DNA of 16,328 nt. It comes from Proteiniphilum sp. UBA5267. Its GTDB lineage: Bacteria > Bacteroidota > Bacteroidia > Bacteroidales > Dysgonomonadaceae. A program made the translations under genes and the position numbers. The notes under the pieces were generated by a model. The model saw only the letters and a program-made list of their open reading frames with translations, ran no database searches and was not told the origin of the DNA. The stretch is taken from contig DHTF01000054.1 in assembly GCA_002411515.1 (NCBI GenBank), forward strand, positions 1 to 16,328, read 5' to 3'. Below are positions 12,767-16,328 of this stretch, piece after piece; position 1 is the first letter of the stretch; each line of letters starts with the position of its first letter.

Positions 12767-13873
12767 ATGATTTTAGAAGAATTATCCATCATCAACTATA
12801 AGAATCTGGTGCAGGCAGAGCTGCAGTTTTCTCCGAAAATAAACTGCTTTATCGGCAACAACGGCATGGGGAAGACCAATTTGCTCGATGCAGTCTATTA
12901 TCTCTCATTTTGTAAGAGCTACACCAATCCCATCGACTCGCAGATTATACACCACAATGCCGATGTGTGCATGCTGCAAGGTCGGTTTCTCTCGGAAGAA
13001 AATGCAAGGGAAGAGATCTACAGCGCTATCCGGCGTCGCCAGAAGAAACAGTTTAAACGCAATAAGAAGGATTATGAACGACTTTCCGATCACATCGGAT
13101 TGATTCCCCTCGTGATGATCTCACCCGCCGACAACGAGTTGATAACCGGAGGCAGTGACACCCGACGGAAGTTCCTGGATATGGCCATCTCCCAGTTCGA
13201 CAAGGAGTATCTGCGTGCGCTGGTAAGGTATACCAAAGCCTTGCAACAGCGGAATGTATTGTTGAAAAACGAAGAAGAAAGCTCCGATATTACCTTGCTG
13301 GAGCTTTGGGAAGATCAGATGGTAGAAGAGGGATGCCTGATCCATCGGAAGCGCAAAGCATTCATCGAAGAATTTACGCCCATCTTCAACGACTTTTATG
13401 CACGCATCAGCCAATCGGGTGAAACGGTATCCTTCGATTATATTTCACAGCTCAATGAGGCTGATTTTCGGGAAATACTCGGTAGAAACAGACAGCGCGA
13501 CATGGCATTTGGACATACCACTACCGGCATTCACCGGGATGAACTGGAGATGCTCCTCGATGGTTATCCCATAAAAAAAGTAGGATCACAAGGTCAAAAC
13601 AAAACCTACTTCGTGTCGTTGAAGTTGGCGCAGTTTCATTTTCTGCAGCAAACAGGGCATACCACACCCATCTTGCTGCTGGATGATATTTTCGACCGCC
13701 TCGATGCCCACCGTGTGGAGGAGATTGTGAAGCTTGTCTCGGGCTCCGGTTTCGGACAGATATTTCTGTCGGATACCAACAGGGAGTCTCTCGACAGAAT
13801 ACTGGTACGTACACACAACGATGCACACATCTATTCTGTGACAGATGGAGAAATTAATCGACTGAAAGAATAA
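12767..13873 (+). CDS. recF: DNA replication and repair protein RecF
   Basis: RecF is an SMC-like ATPase that, with RecO and RecR, loads RecA at gaps in DNA. It is 368 residues long, the normal length. It starts M-I-L-E-E-L-S-I-I-N-Y-K-N-L, the classic RecF opening. Walker A G-N-N-G-M-G-K-T-N is at 30-38, an R-R-K-F-L-D segment follows the Walker region, the ABC signature-like G-S-Q-G-Q-N-K occurs at about 270, and Walker B reads P-I-L-L-L-D-D-I-F-D-R-L-D. A D-T-N-R-E-S-L segment closes the head domain. There is an 82-bp gap from cdaA without a convincing promoter, and a DciA-like gene lies 9 bp downstream. Linkage to dnaN or gyrB, common in other phyla, is absent here. Confidence 0.97.
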   Translation: MILEELSIINYKNLVQAELQFSPKINCFIGNNGMGKTNLLDAVYYLSFCKSYTNPIDSQIIHHNADVCMLQGRFLSEENAREEIYSAIRRRQKKQFKRNKKDYERLSDHIGLIPLVMISPADNELITGGSDTRRKFLDMAISQFDKEYLRALVRYTKALQQRNVLLKNEEESSDITLLELWEDQMVEEGCLIHRKRKAFIEEFTPIFNDFYARISQSGETVSFDYISQLNEADFREILGRNRQRDMAFGHTTTGIHRDELEMLLDGYPIKKVGSQGQNKTYFVSLKLAQFHFLQQTGHTTPILLLDDIFDRLDAHRVEEIVKLVSGSGFGQIFLSDTNRESLDRILVRTHNDAHIYSVTDGEINRLKE

Positions 13874-13882
13874 AAAGGTGTT

Positions 13883-14176
13883 ATGCTGAAGAAGAATGCC
13901 CAACCTTTATCGGAAGCACTATCCGACTTTTTCGATGAAAACAGTACATTGAAAATGAAGATGGCTGAACACCGTGTGCTCAGAGGATGGCGTGAAGTAT
14001 TGGGTGAGGGTGTATCGAAATATACCAGAGAGGTCTATCTCAATCGCAATGTACTCTACGTACACCTTTCATCGGCTGTGCTCCGTGCGGAACTGTTGAT
14101 GAACAAGGATGGACTGATAAAAAAATTAAATGATCACGCCGAAATGCCTATCGTGCGCGATATCGTCTTCCGCTAA
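13883..14176 (+). CDS. DUF721 / DciA-like protein
   Basis: This 97-residue protein matches the DUF721 pattern: helices near the N-terminus, G-W-R-E-V-L-G-E-G-V-S-K-Y-T, then strands V-L-Y-V-H-L-S-S-A-V-L-R-A-E-L-L-M-N-K, and a final I-V-R-D-I-V-F-R. DUF721 is the domain of DciA, which loads the replicative helicase DnaB in bacteria lacking DnaC. Because it is so closely coupled to recF (9 bp), it is likely co-expressed. The helicase-loader role is inferred from the family and not shown for this protein. Confidence 0.85.
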   Translation: MLKKNAQPLSEALSDFFDENSTLKMKMAEHRVLRGWREVLGEGVSKYTREVYLNRNVLYVHLSSAVLRAELLMNKDGLIKKLNDHAEMPIVRDIVFR

Positions 14177-14213
14177 ATCTGCGGGATCTATCTCCAACGT
14201 AAAAGTAATCTGA

Positions 14214-14861
14214 TTAAAAGAAAGCCGAAATGCCCAGGTAAACACCGCTGGGGTGGGGCGAGTCGGCATGCTGAATAAGGTCGTAGTTCAACGTGATATG
14301 TGATCGTCCAATACGAAAACCGGCTCCTGCAATCAGGGAGGGTACAAGGCCACTGTGATAGATTGTTTCTGTGCCTGATTCGCGTGTCAAGCCGGACCAG
14401 ATATAGTTTATCTCTGGTTGCATAAAAATAGTCAGGAAAGAGACCGGGTAAAAGTAACCGAAAAGATTGGCACCCAACAAATGATCTTTGGCAACGTATT
14501 CCGATGTGCGTGCTTTCGAATAGTAATATCTGATGCCCACACCGGCCATAAAATAGCGATTAAACTGATACCCAGCCTGAGGACCAAGCCCAAGCCGGGT
14601 ATAATTTTTACTCACTGACAGCGCGAGGTTTGCGCCCAAGCGAAGTTTGCTTTTATCGAAAGAAAGAAGTGGTTTTTCCCTTTCCCCGTTGCTTTGCCGT
14701 ATGTCATCCAAGGGCGTTCCCTTCTCTGCCATGCGCTGGGTCTGATAACGTGCGATACTCCTCTTGTCGTTTGTCGATACAGAAAGGGTATCGTAGGTGA
14801 TTACCTGCGCGACAGAAAGCAAGGGGAAAAGCCAGAGTAAGAGGAGGTAACGGGAGCGCAC
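14214..14861 (-). CDS. Small outer-membrane beta-barrel protein
   Basis: This 215-residue protein has a signal peptide (M-R-S-R-Y-L-L-L-L-W-L-F-P-L-L-S-V-A-Q). A polar linker of about 45 residues follows, then alternating hydrophobic and polar beta-strands rich in Tyr, Gly and Phe: L-R-L-G-A-N-L-A-L-S, G-P-Q-A-G-Y-Q-F, G-V-G-I-R-Y-Y-Y and I-A-G-A-G-F-R-I. It ends V-Y-L-G-I-S-A-F-F, a terminal phenylalanine typical of substrates of the BAM insertion machinery. About eight strands fit a small porin-like barrel, but no specific family is recognised. It lies 7 bp after secG in an envelope operon, and faces the DUF721 gene tail to tail across 37 bp. Confidence 0.75.
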   Translation of the reverse strand: MRSRYLLLLWLFPLLSVAQVITYDTLSVSTNDKRSIARYQTQRMAEKGTPLDDIRQSNGEREKPLLSFDKSKLRLGANLALSVSKNYTRLGLGPQAGYQFNRYFMAGVGIRYYYSKARTSEYVAKDHLLGANLFGYFYPVSFLTIFMQPEINYIWSGLTRESGTETIYHSGLVPSLIAGAGFRIGRSHITLNYDLIQHADSPHPSGVYLGISAFF

Positions 14862-14868
14862 AAAAGTT

Positions 14869-15237
14869 TTATTCTGTGGGTGTCCCTTCTTCAGGCGTTG
14901 GCTGAGCGGTTTCCTGTGAAGGAATGGGCAAGCCTGGAGTTACATCGGGAGCAGTGGTAGGATTGAGCGGGGCCGGTTGCTGCACTTCCACCTGCGATTG
15001 CGGTTCATTGCTGTGCGAAGCCGTATATTTGGCAGTAAAGATGCTTAATGCCATTACGATCGCAGCCAGTGTCCAGGTGAATTTTTCGAGGAAGTCGGTT
15101 GTTTTGCGTACACCCATGATCTGGTTGGACGATGAAAATCCGCTTGCCAAGCCGCCTCCCTTCGATTTCTGTACCAATACAGCAAGGATCATCAATAGGG
15201 AAGCCAGTAAAATGAGGATTGTGATAAAGATATACAT
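14869..15237 (-). CDS. secG: Preprotein translocase subunit SecG
   Basis: SecG is a small inner-membrane partner of SecYE that aids protein export. The 122-residue protein has a first membrane helix at about residues 2-22, the cytoplasmic loop V-Q-K-S-K-G-G-G-L-A-S-G-F-S-S-S-N-Q-I-M-G-V-R-K-T-T-D-F-L-E-K, and a second helix at about 53-70. The loop matches Bacteroidetes SecG closely. A Pro/Gln/Thr/Glu-rich tail of about 45 residues follows and is likely disordered. It is in an operon with an LptE-like lipoprotein and a TPR gene upstream, consistent with an envelope-biogenesis group. Confidence 0.96.
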   Translation of the reverse strand: MYIFITILILLASLLMILAVLVQKSKGGGLASGFSSSNQIMGVRKTTDFLEKFTWTLAAIVMALSIFTAKYTASHSNEPQSQVEVQQPAPLNPTTAPDVTPGLPIPSQETAQPTPEEGTPTE

Positions 15238-15283
15238 ATATGTTTTTTTTTATTTCATTTAATTCGATTTGTCCTGTTTTCAC

Positions 15284-16024
15284 CTAACGAAAACGTTCAT
15301 TCTTGATCAAAAATTCCAAAAAACGAATTTGATCGGCAAAGTAACTACTTTTTTTTGGGAAATTCAAACTTAATCGTTTAATAATTGTGAGTGCCTGGGT
15401 GTATTTTTTTTGTTTGATATAAATTCTTGCAAGCGTTTCCGTTAGAAACTCACCACCTTCCTCTTCCCCGGCTTTTTGTTGATTGCCTTCTTCTTCCGGC
15501 TTTTCATCGGGGATGAAGAGAGGAGCTGAATCTGCTTTCTCGATAAAGGCATCGATGATGCCATGGTGTTGTAACTTCTGATCATCCGGCTCAACGAGGG
15601 AGGTGTCTTCACCGAGAGAATCCAAATAGGAGAGATAGTCGGTAGTTACGATATCCAGAGTGCCATCGACGAGCTTAGTTTCGGGTATTTCACTCTCTCC
15701 GAGCGAGGAGAGGAAAGAATCGAGCAGTTCCTCCGTTCTGTCTTTTGCTTCGTCAGAAAATCCTTTGGGAAGATCAAACATTTTCTGATAGTTTTCTTTG
15801 TATATCAGATAAAAAAGCCTCTTTCTGTCGGCGCACAAAACAGCCGTTTTGCTGAGTTCGTCGTTGTATTGCTCGCTGTTGGTCATGTCCAGATTTTTTG
15901 TGTACAACAAACGGGCGGTGTGAAAAAAAGGATATGCTTCCACTACTGCTTGAAGGTCACTTGCTGTGGTGTCTGTCAGCGTGGCCGGTTCCTCCATGAA
16001 GTGATAGAGTCTCTCCTTGTCCAT
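15284..16024 (-). CDS. TPR-like protein of the lptE-secG operon
   Basis: This 246-residue protein has no signal peptide and is probably cytoplasmic. The N-terminal 80 residues are helical (Y-H-F-M-E-E-P, L-Q-A-V-V-E-A-Y-P-F-F-H-T-A-R-L-L-Y). An acidic low-complexity linker is seen around 185-205 (E-E-E-G-N-Q-Q-K-A-G-E-E-E-G-G-E). The C-terminus has a TPR-like pair: T-L-A-R-I-Y-I-K-Q-K-K-Y-T-Q-A-L-T-I-I-K, then N-F-P-K-K-S-S-Y-F-A-D-Q-I-R-F-L. It starts 4 bp after the LptE-like gene and lies 46 bp before secG. Bacteroidales genomes commonly carry a similar TPR-type gene here; its role is unknown. Confidence 0.75.
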   Translation of the reverse strand: MDKERLYHFMEEPATLTDTTASDLQAVVEAYPFFHTARLLYTKNLDMTNSEQYNDELSKTAVLCADRKRLFYLIYKENYQKMFDLPKGFSDEAKDRTEELLDSFLSSLGESEIPETKLVDGTLDIVTTDYLSYLDSLGEDTSLVEPDDQKLQHHGIIDAFIEKADSAPLFIPDEKPEEEGNQQKAGEEEGGEFLTETLARIYIKQKKYTQALTIIKRLSLNFPKKSSYFADQIRFLEFLIKNERFR

Positions 16025-16028
16025 TACA

Positions 16029-16328
16029 TTACCAGTTTGCCATGGTCGCGTTGAAAATCTGATCTACTATCTCGTCGATCAACTCGTTGATCAACTCATC
16101 CTGTACCGTATCGAACACCGTATTACTGGGGAATGTACGGTTGGCGGAGATGGTCTCCTGCATTTCGGGCGCATCAGTCTTGTTGTTGCGAAAACGCATT
16201 CTTACCGTCATTGTCAGCTTCGTTTCTGAAGCAAACGCATCCTCCTGCACAGCCATAGGGGTCAGTTCATAGCCTACAATCTCACCCTCAATCTCCATAT
16301 CTGCATTCTGATTCAGGATCTGCAAACG
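16029..16328 (-). CDS. lptE: LptE-like lipoprotein (N-terminus cut by window edge)
   Basis: The frame is open through the window end for 100 codons, so the signal peptide and lipobox are missing. The visible part has Q-N-A-D-M-E-I-E-G-E-I-V-G-Y-E-L-T-P-M-A-V, then L-T-M-T-V-R-M-R-F-R-N-N-K-T, D-E-L-I-N-E-L-I-D-E-I-V-D-Q, and ends I-F-N-A-T-M-A-N-W. This matches the LptE family of Bacteroidetes. LptE is an outer-membrane lipoprotein that plugs LptD and helps deliver lipopolysaccharide to the surface; LptE-type proteins of this phylum are sequence-divergent from those of Proteobacteria. It is the first visible gene of a minus-strand operon with the TPR and secG genes. Confidence 0.85.
   Translation of the reverse strand, partial: RLQILNQNADMEIEGEIVGYELTPMAVQEDAFASETKLTMTVRMRFRNNKTDAPEMQETISANRTFPSNTVFDTVQDELINELIDEIVDQIFNATMANW

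Overview
The window looks like a chromosomal segment of an anaerobic Bacteroidetes, most likely Bacteroidales. Several genes have -33/-7 promoters of the Bacteroidetes type (TTTG, about 19-22 nt, TAnnTTTG). Gene content also fits: an LptE-type lipoprotein, a TPR protein and SecG in one operon, a CarboxypepD_reg-like surface protein, a DUF4886 hydrolase and a FolP-CdaA pair. The genus cannot be fixed from sequence alone. No tRNA, rRNA, CRISPR array or intact mobile element was seen.

Region 1 (1-3640) is a redox-flavoured cluster. It holds a DsrE/DsrF-like protein (minus, cut by the window start), two Crp/Fnr regulators facing each other tail to tail, a small thioredoxin-fold protein and a TrxB-like flavoprotein. 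The first regulator keeps N-terminal cysteines plus a cysteine aligning with FNR Cys122, so it may carry an oxygen- or NO-sensitive Fe-S cluster. The thioredoxin-like protein lacks a normal CGPC site, and the reductase lacks the HRRxxxR NADPH motif while keeping CATC. An FNR-like palindrome lies between the second regulator and the thioredoxin gene. Together these look like a specialised, redox-controlled thiol system.

Region 2 (3640-7070) carries a 304-bp gap with a perfect 19-bp inverted repeat, then a glpK-glpF glycerol uptake and phosphorylation operon. It ends with a convergent, slightly overlapping DUF4886 secreted hydrolase. glpK codon use differs from its neighbours.

Region 3 (7070-8010) is a 600-bp intergenic stretch with a promoter, a leader terminator hairpin, two arrays of 11-bp direct repeats anchored on GGTA, interlocking inverted repeats and a strong rightward terminator. 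It is followed by rpsO on the minus strand with a textbook promoter.

Region 4 (8020-14180) has a secreted CarboxypepD_reg-like protein divergent from a plus-strand run: nadB (NAD synthesis), folP (folate), cdaA (c-di-AMP synthesis), recF (recombination) and a DUF721/DciA-like gene (replication). nadB-folP overlap and folP-cdaA are tightly spaced, suggesting one operon.

Region 5 (14214-16328) is a minus-strand envelope operon read right to left: lptE-like (cut by the window end), a TPR protein, secG and a small outer-membrane beta-barrel protein.
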